NCBI RefSeq assembly: GCF_014384885.1
Contig: NZ_JACRST010000004.1
Location: 101,924 to 165,923, forward strand
Source of the DNA: Ligaoa zhengdingensis
Lineage (GTDB): Bacteria > Bacillota > Clostridia > Oscillospirales > Ruminococcaceae
Direction: 5' to 3'
Length of the DNA stretch: 64,000 nucleotides
The notes below the pieces were generated by a model, which did no database searches, was not told where the DNA came from, and saw only the letters and a list, made by a program, of their open reading frames with translations. Shown piece by piece: positions 8,645 through 16,298 of this stretch. A program made the translations under genes and the position numbers. How positions within the stretch are numbered: position 1 is the first letter of the stretch; each line of letters starts with the position of its first letter.

Positions 8645-8804
8645 AAAAGCCAACTCCTATCCCTCCGGCGGCCCCGAAGGCGGGGCGCGGCCGCACGTTG
8701 TTGCTATCAGTGTATGCGCGCGGGACAGGAAAAAATGTGCTTTTATGCAGGATAGCTGGACAGCATGTGAGAATGCCGCCCAGCTATGTTGTATGGTGGT
8801 TCAA

Positions 8805-9035
8805 TTATTTGACAAGGAAGGGCTTGATTTCCTCCAGGAACGCATCGCAGTTGTCGCTGTATACCTGCATCTTCAGCGGCTTGGAGAGATCCAGGCTGAA
8901 AATACCCATGATGGATTTCGCATCAATGGCATAACGGCCGGAAATCAAATCCACATCAAAATCATACTTGCTGACCGTGTTTACAAATACCTTGACGTCG
9001 TTGATCGTGTTCAGAAGAATGGTCAATTCTTTCAT
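8805..9035 (-). CDS. HPr-like protein lacking the phosphorylatable histidine
   Basis: 76 residues with the HPr fold signature: SKYDFDVDL and AKSIMGIFSLDLSKPL align with the HPr segments around Tyr29 and Ser46. The Ser46 equivalent (S41) is kept. The active-site loop GIHARPA is replaced by NTINDVK, so the residue aligned with His15 is Thr10, and the Arg17/Pro18 equivalents are also gone. It cannot be a phosphocarrier in the normal sense; a regulatory, Crh-like role is possible but inferred. Monocistronic, with its own sigma-A promoter. Confidence 0.85.
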   Translation of the reverse strand: MKELTILLNTINDVKVFVNTVSKYDFDVDLISGRYAIDAKSIMGIFSLDLSKPLKMQVYSDNCDAFLEEIKPFLVK

Positions 9036-9092
9036 AACAGCAATCCTCCTTTTTTTCTATGTATGATTTATTAGGATAATTACCATAAATAC

Positions 9093-9121
9093 ACTATATC
9101 AGCCGGGGGTTTTTAAGTCAA
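9093..9121 (-). promoter_or_regulatory. Sigma-A promoter of the HPr-like gene
   Basis: Read leftward: TTGACT, 17-nt spacer, TATAGT, about 60 nt upstream of the ATG at 9035. Confidence 0.8.
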
Positions 9122-9128
9122 CTGCTAA

Positions 9129-9157
9129 TTGCTATTATCGCCGTTTTTTATTATAAT
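9129..9157 (+). promoter_or_regulatory. Putative sigma-A promoter of mtaB
   Basis: TTGCTA at 9129, 17-nt spacer, TATAAT at 9152. It begins a few bases from the divergent HPr-like promoter, so the two may share regulation. Confidence 0.65.
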
Positions 9158-9234
9158 AAACCCTGTAAAGATCGCTTTTTTGTACAGCTTTTGCGCGAAA
9201 AACAGCGAACAAAAACAGGGCATGGAGGCGAGGC

Positions 9235-10566
9235 ATGAGAGCCGCTTTTTATACGCTCGGCTGCAAGGTAAACCAGTACGAAACGCAGATTCTCGAGCAG
9301 CTTTTTTTCGACAACGGGTTCGATATTGTGTCGCCCGATTCCCCGGCCGACCTGCTGGTGGTCAACTCCTGCACAGTCACAGCCGAGGGCGACCGCAAGA
9401 CGCGGCAGGCCCTGCGCCGGTTTAAGCGCGCGAACCCTTCGGGCGTGGCGGCGCTCACCGGCTGTTTTCCACAGGCGTTTCCAGACATCGCCGAACAAAT
9501 CCCAGAGGCGGATGTGATCACAGGCTCCCGGAACCGTGGGAGCCTGCTTTGCGCTGTAGAGAAATATTTTGCGACCGGCCGGCGGGTCATTGAGATCACC
9601 CCGCACGAGCGCGGCGAGGAGTTCGAGCGCATGAAGGCCGGCCGCTTTTTGGGGCGCACCCGCGCGTTCGTCAAAATCCAGGACGGCTGCGACCGCTACT
9701 GCTCCTACTGCATCATCCCCACGGCGCGCGGGCCGGTGCGCAGCAAGCCGCTGGAGGAGCTGCGCGAGGAGCTGGAGGGCCTGGCCGCGGCGGGTTACCG
9801 CGAGGCGGTGCTGGTGGGCATCAACCTGCCGTTTTACGGCAAGGAGACCGGCTACACCCCCCGCCTGATCGACGCGATCGAGCTGGCCTGCGCGGTGCCG
9901 GGCATCGAACGGGTGCGGCTGGGCTCGCTGGAGCCCGAGCTGCTCACCGAGGAGGACATCGCGCGCATGGCGGCGCAACCCAAGTTTTGCCCGCAGTTCC
10001 ACCTGTCGCTGCAAAGCGGGTGCGACAACACCCTGCGCCGCATGAACCGCCACTACACGGCGGCGGAGTACCGCGCGATTGTGGACAAGCTGCGCGCCGC
10101 GTTCGACAACCCCGCCATCACCACCGATATCATCGTGGGCTTTCCGGGCGAGACCCCGGAGGAGTTCGCCCAGAGCCTGGCGTTTGCCCGGGAAATCGGC
10201 TTTGCCAAGGTGCACGTTTTCCCCTATTCCAAGCGGGAGGGCACGCGCGCGGCCAAGCTGCCCGGTCAGATCCCCCGCGCGGTGAAAAGCGAGCGGGTAG
10301 CCGAGCTCGCCCAGGCGGTGGAGCCCGCGCGGCGGGCGTTTTTGCAGGCCCAGGTGGGCCGCACCGAGGCGGTGCTGTTTGAGTCGGCCGCAGCGCAGGG
10401 CGGGGTCGAGGGCTATACCAAAAACTACGCTCCGGTGCGGGTGCCCGGCGCGGGCGGGGAGCTCTCGGGCCGCGTGTTCGCGGTGGAGATTGTCGGCGTG
10501 GGGGAGGACTGCTGCCTCGGCCGGTTGGCGCCCAATCAGGGAAACCCCGAAATTTTTTCGGATTAA
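9235..10566 (+). CDS. mtaB: tRNA threonylcarbamoyladenosine methylthiotransferase
   Basis: 443 residues. It adds the methylthio group to t6A37 of tRNA (ms2t6A). Domains: N-terminal UPF0004 [4Fe-4S] domain with C10, C46 and C77; radical SAM domain with the CxxxCxxC triad C152, C156, C159 (CDRYCSYC); then a TRAM-like C-terminus. The sequence from LGCKVNQYET and the overall spacing fit the MtaB (YqeV) branch rather than MiaB. Start ATG with GGAGG 6 nt upstream. 34 nt separate it from purL, so they may be cotranscribed. Confidence 0.9.
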   Translation: MRAAFYTLGCKVNQYETQILEQLFFDNGFDIVSPDSPADLLVVNSCTVTAEGDRKTRQALRRFKRANPSGVAALTGCFPQAFPDIAEQIPEADVITGSRNRGSLLCAVEKYFATGRRVIEITPHERGEEFERMKAGRFLGRTRAFVKIQDGCDRYCSYCIIPTARGPVRSKPLEELREELEGLAAAGYREAVLVGINLPFYGKETGYTPRLIDAIELACAVPGIERVRLGSLEPELLTEEDIARMAAQPKFCPQFHLSLQSGCDNTLRRMNRHYTAAEYRAIVDKLRAAFDNPAITTDIIVGFPGETPEEFAQSLAFAREIGFAKVHVFPYSKREGTRAAKLPGQIPRAVKSERVAELAQAVEPARRAFLQAQVGRTEAVLFESAAAQGGVEGYTKNYAPVRVPGAGGELSGRVFAVEIVGVGEDCCLGRLAPNQGNPEIFSD

Positions 10567-10600
10567 AATACAGTGAGAGAGAAACATACGGGAGGTTGCC

Positions 10601-13600
10601 ATGTCTGTTTATCGAGTTTATGTGGAGAAAAAGAGCGAGTTTGCCGTGGAGGCAGGCGCGACGCTCGCGGACATCCGCACGGTGCTGGGGATCGATGGGG
10701 TCGCCGGGGTGCGCCTGTGGAACCGTTACGACGTCCAGGGCCTGGAGCACGAGCAGTTTGAGCGCGCCAAAAACACCATCTTCAGCGAGCCGCAGGTGGA
10801 TCTTTGCAGCGAGGAGCTTCCCACTATCGGGGCGCCCAGCCGCATCTTTGCCGTGGAGTACCTGCCCGGCCAGTTCGACCAGCGCGCCGATTCCTGCTCC
10901 CAGTGTATCCAGATCATGACGCAGGGGGAGCGGCCGCTCGTGCGGACTGCCCGGGTGTTTGTTTTGCTGGGCTCGATCAGCGACGAGGAGTTCGCCCGCA
11001 TCAAAGGGTTTGTCATCAACCCGGTGGAAAGCCGCGAGGCGTCGCTCGCCGCGGTGGACACCCTCGAGACCTCCTATGAAATCCCCACCACGGTCAAAAT
11101 CCTCGACGGGTTCACCGCGCTGAACGAGGCGGGCCTGGCCGCGTTTTTAAGGGAGTATGGCCTGGCGATGGACCTGGACGACATCAAGTTTTTGCAGGGT
11201 TACTTCCGTAATGAAGAAGGGCGCGACCCGACTATCACCGAAATCCGCATGATCGACACCTACTGGTCGGATCACTGCCGCCACACAACCTTCTCGACCA
11301 ACCTGCAAAACATCGAGATCGCGTCGGACGAGATCCGCGCGACCTTCGAGCGCTACCTCAAGTGCCGCGAAACCCTCTACGCGGGCAAGGAAAAGCCCGT
11401 CACCCTGATGGACCTCGCGGTGATCGGGGCCAAGGCCCTCAAGCGGGAGGGGTATCTGCGCGACCTCGACGAATCCGAGGAGATCAACGCCTGCTCGGTG
11501 CGCATCGACGTGGATGTGGACGGCAAAGAGGAACCCTGGCTGCTGATGTTTAAAAACGAGACCCACAACCACCCCACCGAGATCGAGCCGTTCGGCGGAG
11601 CGGCCACCTGCCTGGGCGGCGCCATCCGCGACCCGCTTTCGGGGCGCAGCTACGTTTACCAGGCGATGCGCGTCACCGGCGCGGCCGACCCGACCGTGCC
11701 GATCGAACAGACCATGCAGGGTAAGCTCCCCCAGCGCAAGCTCACCACCACGGCGGCGGCGGGCTACAGCAGCTACGGCAACCAGATCGGCCTGGCCACC
11801 GGCCATGTCGCGGAGATCTATCACCCCGGCTACGCCGCCAAGCGCATGGAGATCGGCGCGGTGATCGGCGCGGCCCCGGCCGCCAACGTGCGCCGCGAGG
11901 CCCCCATCCCGGGCGATGTGGTCATCCTGCTGGGCGGCAAGACCGGCCGGGACGGCTGCGGCGGCGCGACCGGCTCCTCCAAGACCCACACCCTCGATTC
12001 GCTCGAGACCTGCGGCGCGGAGGTGCAGAAGGGCAATCCGCCCGAGGAGCGCAAGCTCCAGCGCCTGTTCCGCGACCCCGCGATCACCCGCATGATTAAG
12101 CGCTGCAACGACTTCGGCGCGGGCGGCGTGTCGGTGGCGGTGGGCGAGCTGGCCGACGGCCTGCGCATCAATCTGGACGCGGTGCCCAAGAAGTACGACG
12201 GCCTGGATGGCACCGAGCTGGCGATCAGCGAATCGCAGGAGCGCATGGCTGTGGTGGTGGCCCCCCAGGATGTGGACGCCTTCATCGCGGGCGCGCGGCG
12301 CGAGAACCTCGACGCGGTCGCGGTGGCTGAGGTCACCGCGGAGCCCCGCCTGCGCATGAGCTGGAACGGCAACACGATCGTCGATATCTCCCGCGCGTTC
12401 CTCAACTCGAACGGCGCGGTCAAATACGCCGATGTGAAGATCGGCGACCTGAGCCCCAAGGGGGCGGCGCTGCCCGGCGACGGCAAGACCGGGGCCGAGC
12501 GCTTTGTCGCGCTGGTGAACGACCTCAACGTGGTCAGCCAGAAAGGGTTGGTGGAGCGGTTCGACTCGACCATCGGCGCGGGCACCGTGCTGATGCCGTT
12601 CGGCGGACGCTGCCAGCTCACCCCCACCCAGGCGATGGTGGCCAAGCTCCCGGTGCTCTCGGGCGAGACCACCTCCTGTTCGTTCATGGCCTGGGGCTAC
12701 AACCCCTACCTCTCCGAAAAGAGCCCCTACCACGGCGCGGCCTGCGCGGTGGTGGAATCGGTCGCCAAGGTGATTGCGGCGGGCGGCAGCTGGCACAAGT
12801 GCTGGCTGACCTTCCAGGAATACTTCGGACGCACCGGCAGCGACCCCGAGCGCTGGGGCAAGCCGTTTTCCGCCCTGCTGGGCGCGCTGAAGGCGCAGCT
12901 CGAGCTGCGCTGCGCTGCCATCGGCGGCAAGGATTCGATGTCCGGCACCTTTGAGCACCTGGACGTGCCCCCCACGCTGGTCTCGTTCGCGGTGTCCGCA
13001 GGCCACCTGGACGACGTCGTGAGCAACGAGTTCAAAAAGGCGGGCAGCCGCCTGTACTATATCGCACCCGAGTACGACGAAAACGGCATGCCCGACTTCG
13101 GGAGCGTGCGCGCGGTGTTCGACCGGGTGGAGGGCCTCATCCGCGGCGGCAAGGTGCTGTCCGCCTGGGCGTGCGGCGCGGCCGGCGCGGCCGAGGGCAT
13201 CTTCAAGATGGCGCTGGGCAACCGCATCGGCGCGGACCTGTCGGGCGCGATGGAGCAGGATTTGTACGACCCCTGCTACGGCGCGTTCGTGATCGAGACC
13301 GACGCGCACCTCTCCGACGCGCACCTGCTGGGCGTCACCACGGAGGATTATACCGTGTGGCTCGACGGCAAGGCCATCGACTTGGCCGAGCTGCAAAGGG
13401 CCTGGGAGCAGAAGCTGGAGCCGGTGTTCCCCTGCAACCTGCCTACCCCGAAGATCGCGGCGCCGGTCTACAACCATGCGGCCATCGACCACAGGGCGCC
13501 CGCCATCCGGGTGGCCAAGCCCCGCGTGCTCATCCCGGTGTTCCCGGGCACCAACTGCGAATACGACACCGCCCGCGCCTACGAGCGGGCCGGGGCGGAA

Positions 13601-14317
13601 GCGGAGGTGTTCGTCATCCGCAACCTCACCTCCCGAGAGATTGAGGAGAGCGTGACCGCCTTTGCCGAGGCCGCGAAGCGCGCCAACATCATCATGATCC
13701 CGGGCGGCTTCTCGGGCGGCGACGAGCCGGACGGCTCGGGCAAGTTCATCACCGCGTTTTTCCGCAACCCGCGCGTGGCAGAACAGGTGCGCGAGCTGCT
13801 GGGCAACCGAGACGGCCTGATGTGCGGCATCTGCAACGGGTTCCAGGCGCTGGTCAAGTTGGGCCTGGTGCCCTACGGCGACATCGTGGACGCCGAGTCG
13901 GACAGCCCGACGCTCACCTTCAACACGATCGGCCGTCACCAGAGCATGCTGGTGCGCACCCGCGTGGCGTCCAACAAGTCCCCTTGGCTGATGCACAGCG
14001 CGGTGGGCGACATCCACACCACCGCGATTTCCCACGGCGAAGGCCGGTTTGTGGCCAGCGCCGAGACGATCGCACAGATGGCGAAGAACGGCCAGATTGC
14101 AACCCAGTACGTCGATCTGGACGGAGCGCCTACCATGGATATCCGCTTCAATCCCAATGGATCGGTCGATGCGATCGAGGGCATCACCTCGCCCGATGGC
14201 CGTGTGTTCGGCAAGATGGCGCACTCCGAGCGCATCAGCGGCGGCGTGTACCAGAACGTGCCCGGCGAAAAGGACAACGGCATGTTCCGCGGCGCGGTGG
14301 ATTATTTTAGAGGCTGA
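10601..14317 (+). CDS. purL: Phosphoribosylformylglycinamidine synthase, single-chain
   Basis: 1238 residues, the long one-polypeptide form. It catalyses the fourth purine step, FGAR + ATP + glutamine to FGAM. Order: PurS-like N-terminus, two AIRS-like halves (HNHPTEIEPFGGAAT around residue 330, and a second ATP half), and a C-terminal class I glutamine amidotransferase with PVFPGTNCEYDTARA, nucleophile in MCGICNGFQAL, and SHGEGRF. Many Firmicutes use separate PurS, PurQ and PurL; the fused form is common in Clostridia. No other pur gene lies nearby. GGGAGG precedes the ATG. Confidence 0.97.
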   Translation: MSVYRVYVEKKSEFAVEAGATLADIRTVLGIDGVAGVRLWNRYDVQGLEHEQFERAKNTIFSEPQVDLCSEELPTIGAPSRIFAVEYLPGQFDQRADSCSQCIQIMTQGERPLVRTARVFVLLGSISDEEFARIKGFVINPVESREASLAAVDTLETSYEIPTTVKILDGFTALNEAGLAAFLREYGLAMDLDDIKFLQGYFRNEEGRDPTITEIRMIDTYWSDHCRHTTFSTNLQNIEIASDEIRATFERYLKCRETLYAGKEKPVTLMDLAVIGAKALKREGYLRDLDESEEINACSVRIDVDVDGKEEPWLLMFKNETHNHPTEIEPFGGAATCLGGAIRDPLSGRSYVYQAMRVTGAADPTVPIEQTMQGKLPQRKLTTTAAAGYSSYGNQIGLATGHVAEIYHPGYAAKRMEIGAVIGAAPAANVRREAPIPGDVVILLGGKTGRDGCGGATGSSKTHTLDSLETCGAEVQKGNPPEERKLQRLFRDPAITRMIKRCNDFGAGGVSVAVGELADGLRINLDAVPKKYDGLDGTELAISESQERMAVVVAPQDVDAFIAGARRENLDAVAVAEVTAEPRLRMSWNGNTIVDISRAFLNSNGAVKYADVKIGDLSPKGAALPGDGKTGAERFVALVNDLNVVSQKGLVERFDSTIGAGTVLMPFGGRCQLTPTQAMVAKLPVLSGETTSCSFMAWGYNPYLSEKSPYHGAACAVVESVAKVIAAGGSWHKCWLTFQEYFGRTGSDPERWGKPFSALLGALKAQLELRCAAIGGKDSMSGTFEHLDVPPTLVSFAVSAGHLDDVVSNEFKKAGSRLYYIAPEYDENGMPDFGSVRAVFDRVEGLIRGGKVLSAWACGAAGAAEGIFKMALGNRIGADLSGAMEQDLYDPCYGAFVIETDAHLSDAHLLGVTTEDYTVWLDGKAIDLAELQRAWEQKLEPVFPCNLPTPKIAAPVYNHAAIDHRAPAIRVAKPRVLIPVFPGTNCEYDTARAYERAGAEAEVFVIRNLTSREIEESVTAFAEAAKRANIIMIPGGFSGGDEPDGSGKFITAFFRNPRVAEQVRELLGNRDGLMCGICNGFQALVKLGLVPYGDIVDAESDSPTLTFNTIGRHQSMLVRTRVASNKSPWLMHSAVGDIHTTAISHGEGRFVASAETIAQMAKNGQIATQYVDLDGAPTMDIRFNPNGSVDAIEGITSPDGRVFGKMAHSERISGGVYQNVPGEKDNGMFRGAVDYFRG

Positions 14318-14323
14318 CAATAG

Positions 14324-14361
14324 AAAGCGCGCGGCTGAGGCGTTACCCGGCCGCGCGTTTG
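14324..14361 (+). terminator. Terminator after purL
   Basis: An 8-bp CGCGCGGC stem, 14-nt loop, complement, then a short T-rich tail (TTTGTATTTTT). Confidence 0.8.
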
Positions 14362-14389
14362 TATTTTTGAGAGAAAGGGGAGCTTCGCC

Positions 14390-15079
14390 ATGCGCATTCA
14401 GGACGAGCTGCGCGCCCACCTGCTGGAGCAGGGGGTGAGCGACGTGGGATTCTGCACGGTGCCGCCAGAGGAGCTGCGCGACCTGCCGCGCGAGCTGCAC
14501 TATGCGGTCAGCCTGGTGGCGCGGCTGTCCGACGCGATTGTGGACGAGATCACCGATGCGCCCACTCACACCTACTTCAACCACTACCGCACGGTTAACG
14601 CGTTTCTCGACCAGATGCTGCTGCGGGCGGGAATCTTTTTAGAGCGGCGGGGGTACCGGTATCTCACGGTGGCCGCGTCCCAGTCGATCAACCGCGACGG
14701 CTGGAACTACGAGGGCCGCTTTTCCCACAAGAAGGCGGCCTGCCTCGCGGGGCTCGGCTGCGTGGGGCGCAGCTCGCTGTTTTTGCACCGCGAGTGGGGG
14801 CCGCGCGTGCGGCTGGCCACCCTGTTCACCGACTGCCCGTTTGAGCCCGAGCCACGCGAGCCGATGGCCTCGCCCTGCGCGGCCTGCGGGCGCTGCGTCA
14901 GGGCCTGCCTCGCGCACGCCATCACCGGCGCGGACTGGCGGCCGGGCGTCGATCGCGCCGAGCTGTTCGACCCGGCCGGATGCAGCGAGCACATGAAGCG
15001 GGCCTACCAACACATCGGGCGGGGCGCGGTGTGCGGCGTCTGTATGCGGGTATGCCCGGCCGGCGAGCGGCAAAAATAA
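14390..15079 (+). CDS. Short epoxyqueuosine-reductase-like double [4Fe-4S] protein
   Basis: 229 residues. The C-terminal half carries a ferredoxin-type motif CAACGRCVRAC (about residues 165-175) and a second set GCSEHM plus CGVCMRVCP near the end, the two-cluster pattern of QueG. The central segment (NYEGRFSHKKAACLAGLGCVGRSSLFLH) also matches QueG-like proteins. True QueG is roughly 300-380 residues and has a cobalamin domain; this protein is shorter and starts differently, so the queuosine role is uncertain. GGGGAG lies 7 nt before the ATG. Confidence 0.7.
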   Translation: MRIQDELRAHLLEQGVSDVGFCTVPPEELRDLPRELHYAVSLVARLSDAIVDEITDAPTHTYFNHYRTVNAFLDQMLLRAGIFLERRGYRYLTVAASQSINRDGWNYEGRFSHKKAACLAGLGCVGRSSLFLHREWGPRVRLATLFTDCPFEPEPREPMASPCAACGRCVRACLAHAITGADWRPGVDRAELFDPAGCSEHMKRAYQHIGRGAVCGVCMRVCPAGERQK

Positions 15080-15099
15080 AGGTGGGATGCGCGGCGGGA

Positions 15100-15396
15100 C
15101 TACAGCCCGCGGCAGTCGCCCACCCCCTGGCTGATGAGAATTTCCAGAAAGGCGGAGAGCAGGCCGCCGCATGTGATGAGCTGGAAGTTGGGGCGACCGC
15201 CGTCGCGAAAGACGCGCAGCGCCTGCACCACAGCCATCCGGTTGCGGTTCTCGGGCTGTAGCTTGACGGCGTACTCCGCGCCGTTCACGGTGATGCGCAC
15301 CGTGTAGCCCGCGTCGAGCGGCTCGGCGTGCGCACCGGCCATGAGGGACGCGACCAATCTGTCGTACTGTTGTTGGCTGAGTTGTCGGATAATCAT
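15100..15396 (-). CDS. 98-residue orphan protein, partner of RHH cassette A
   Basis: Starts MIIRQLSQQQYDRLVAS; AAAGGAGC lies 6 nt before the ATG at 15396. No membrane segment, signal peptide or known motif is visible. It is mostly helical-looking at both ends, with a beta-like middle (GYTVRITVNGAEYAVKLQ). A frameshifted homologue lies at 29813-30110, also downstream of an RHH gene and a hairpin, so the association is repeated. Codon use looks native. Function unknown; it may be the effector or co-regulator of the cassette (inference). Confidence 0.75.
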   Translation of the reverse strand: MIIRQLSQQQYDRLVASLMAGAHAEPLDAGYTVRITVNGAEYAVKLQPENRNRMAVVQALRVFRDGGRPNFQLITCGGLLSAFLEILISQGVGDCRGL

Positions 15397-15496
15397 CGAA
15401 AAGCTCCTTTCTGAATGGACACCCGGCGGTTGAAAGGAGCGGAGGCATATGGTATAATATTTATGCTCCCGCATCTGTTTGGTGCCGGGTGATTGG

Positions 15497-15535
15497 GGAA
15501 GCGGCGGTTTACTTGTGAGAGTGGGCGCCGCTTCC
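15497..15535 (-). other. Post-stop hairpin of RHH cassette A
   Basis: Read leftward, a 10-bp perfect stem (GGAAGCGGCG with CGCCGCTTCC) starts 2 nt after the RHH-A stop codon. The 19-nt loop contains CTCTCACAAGTA, shared with cassette B. The 3' side is followed by CCAATC rather than a U-run, so it is not a standard terminator. Confidence 0.75.
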
Positions 15536-15536
15536 T

Positions 15537-15716
15537 TCATTTTTTGAGGCTTTGGTGGACGGAATCAATTCCCTTGCGAACCACTTCCGATTTGCTGATA
15601 TTCAAGGCGTCGGCCGCTTCGTTCAGCTTTTCCAGCGATTCGTCGTCGAGCCGCACCCGAAACATCGTGGTCTTAGGGCTGTCCGTGGGCCGCCCCATCT
15701 TTTTTTGTTCGCTGAT
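15537..15716 (-). CDS. Ribbon-helix-helix (CopG/Arc-like) regulator, cassette A
   Basis: 59 residues if translation starts at ATC 15716. The motif KMGRPTDSPK is followed by a beta strand (TTMFRVRLD) and two helices (ESLEKLNEAADAL, SKSEVVRKGIDSVHQSL), the RHH DNA-binding fold. A start at ATG 15698 would give 53 residues, but GGAGG (15724-15728) then lies 25 nt away, whereas it is exactly 7 nt from ATC. Cassette B has the same 7-nt spacing to its start and all three proteins are then 59-60 residues long. It probably represses its own promoter through the adjacent inverted repeat. Confidence 0.8.
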   Translation of the reverse strand: MSEQKKMGRPTDSPKTTMFRVRLDDESLEKLNEAADALNISKSEVVRKGIDSVHQSLKK

Positions 15717-15728
15717 AAACTCACCTCC

Positions 15729-15775
15729 TTTTGTAGCGACATAATAATCATAACGAGTGTAACTACAAAAGTCAA
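15729..15775 (-). promoter_or_regulatory. Promoter and candidate self-operator of RHH-A
   Basis: Read leftward: TTGACT (15770-15775), 17-nt spacer, TATGAT (15747-15752). The 8-bp inverted repeat TTTTGTAG/CTACAAAA (15729-15736 and 15763-15770) brackets the -10. Operator function is inferred from placement. Confidence 0.7.
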
Positions 15776-15875
15776 GGCATCTCATAGCAAAAAGAGACCC
15801 TTCCGCAGCACTTGCATGCTATCACAGCGTATGATAAAATATTTACACTGCATTGTCTGTAGGCGTTGCGGTTGG

Positions 15876-15915
15876 GGAAGCGGCGTTGTACTTGTGAGAG
15901 TGGTGCGCCGCTTCC
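15876..15915 (-). other. Post-stop hairpin of RHH cassette B
   Basis: Same 10-bp stem as cassette A (GGAAGCGGCG/CGCCGCTTCC), starting 1-2 nt after the RHH-B stop. The 20-nt loop contains CTCTCACAAGTA as in A. No U-tract follows (CCAACCG). The DNA between this hairpin and RHH-A (15786-15875) has no recognisable 98-residue partner gene. Confidence 0.75.
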
Positions 15916-15916
15916 T

Positions 15917-16099
15917 TCATTTTTGGTTGAGGTCTGGTTCCAATTTAGAAATCCCACGTCTCACCGCTTCGGCAACTGATACCGCTTTTTGCTCGCAATA
16001 GGCGTCTAAAGTCTGTTTCGATTTCAAATCGAGTTTGACGCCGATCTTATAGAGCTTGGGATTATCCGTCTTGGGGCCTCGCTTTTTGCCCGTTTCCAG
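15917..16099 (-). CDS. Ribbon-helix-helix regulator, cassette B, with CTG start
   Basis: 60 residues, starting at CTG 16099. GGAGG (16107-16111) is 7 nt upstream, and no ATG, GTG or TTG lies in frame between the ribosome site and the conserved KKRGPKTDNPK motif. A beta strand (LYKIGVKLD) and two helices (SKQTLDAYCEQ, VAEAVRRGISKLEPDL) follow, as in the paralogues at 15537 and 29494. It ends in DLNQK then TGA, with the hairpin immediately after. A perfect 14-bp inverted repeat covers its promoter. Confidence 0.8.
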   Translation of the reverse strand: METGKKRGPKTDNPKLYKIGVKLDLKSKQTLDAYCEQKAVSVAEAVRRGISKLEPDLNQK

Positions 16100-16117
16100 T
16101 GGATCACCTCCCGACGG

Positions 16118-16163
16118 AAATAGGACTGACCAAATTATAAAACAGGTCAGTCCTATTTGTCAA
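16118..16163 (-). promoter_or_regulatory. Promoter and 14-bp inverted-repeat operator of RHH-B
   Basis: Read leftward: TTGACA (16158-16163), 18-nt spacer, TATAAT (16134-16139). Arms AAATAGGACTGACC and GGTCAGTCCTATTT (16118-16131, 16145-16158) are perfect complements flanking the -10 with a 13-nt centre, ideal for autorepression. Confidence 0.8.
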
Positions 16164-16253
16164 GTATAAAACAAAAAACAACCGAAAAAATATCGGCCGA
16201 ATCTTTCATTTAACAGGATGAATGAAATGCTGATAAAAAGTCGGGCATAAATA

Positions 16254-16286
16254 AAAAATCCCCCGATGCAGAAAGCATCGGGGGAT
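16254..16286 (-). terminator. Terminator after rplA
   Basis: Read leftward: ATCCCCCGATGC, short loop, GCATCGGGGGAT, then TTTTTTATT. It separates rplK-rplA from any downstream rplJ-rplL, which are not present here. Confidence 0.93.
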
Positions 16287-16298
16287 CGCCGTTTTTTA

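Noticed and set aside
11147..14584. Long open frame opposite purL (over 1,100 codons)
   Set aside because: Shadow of purL caused by GC-rich third positions. It has no recognisable motif and no ribosome site of its own, while purL explains the region fully.
15537..16099. RHH genes as antitoxins of a classical toxin-antitoxin pair
   Set aside because: No RelE/ParE, MazF or PIN-like partner lies adjacent. The 98-residue neighbour has no toxin motif, and cassette B has no partner at all.
15100..16163. Integrated prophage or conjugative element
   Set aside because: RHH proteins with GRPTDNPK-type motifs occur in mobile elements, but there is no integrase, relaxase, capsid gene or flanking direct repeat here.
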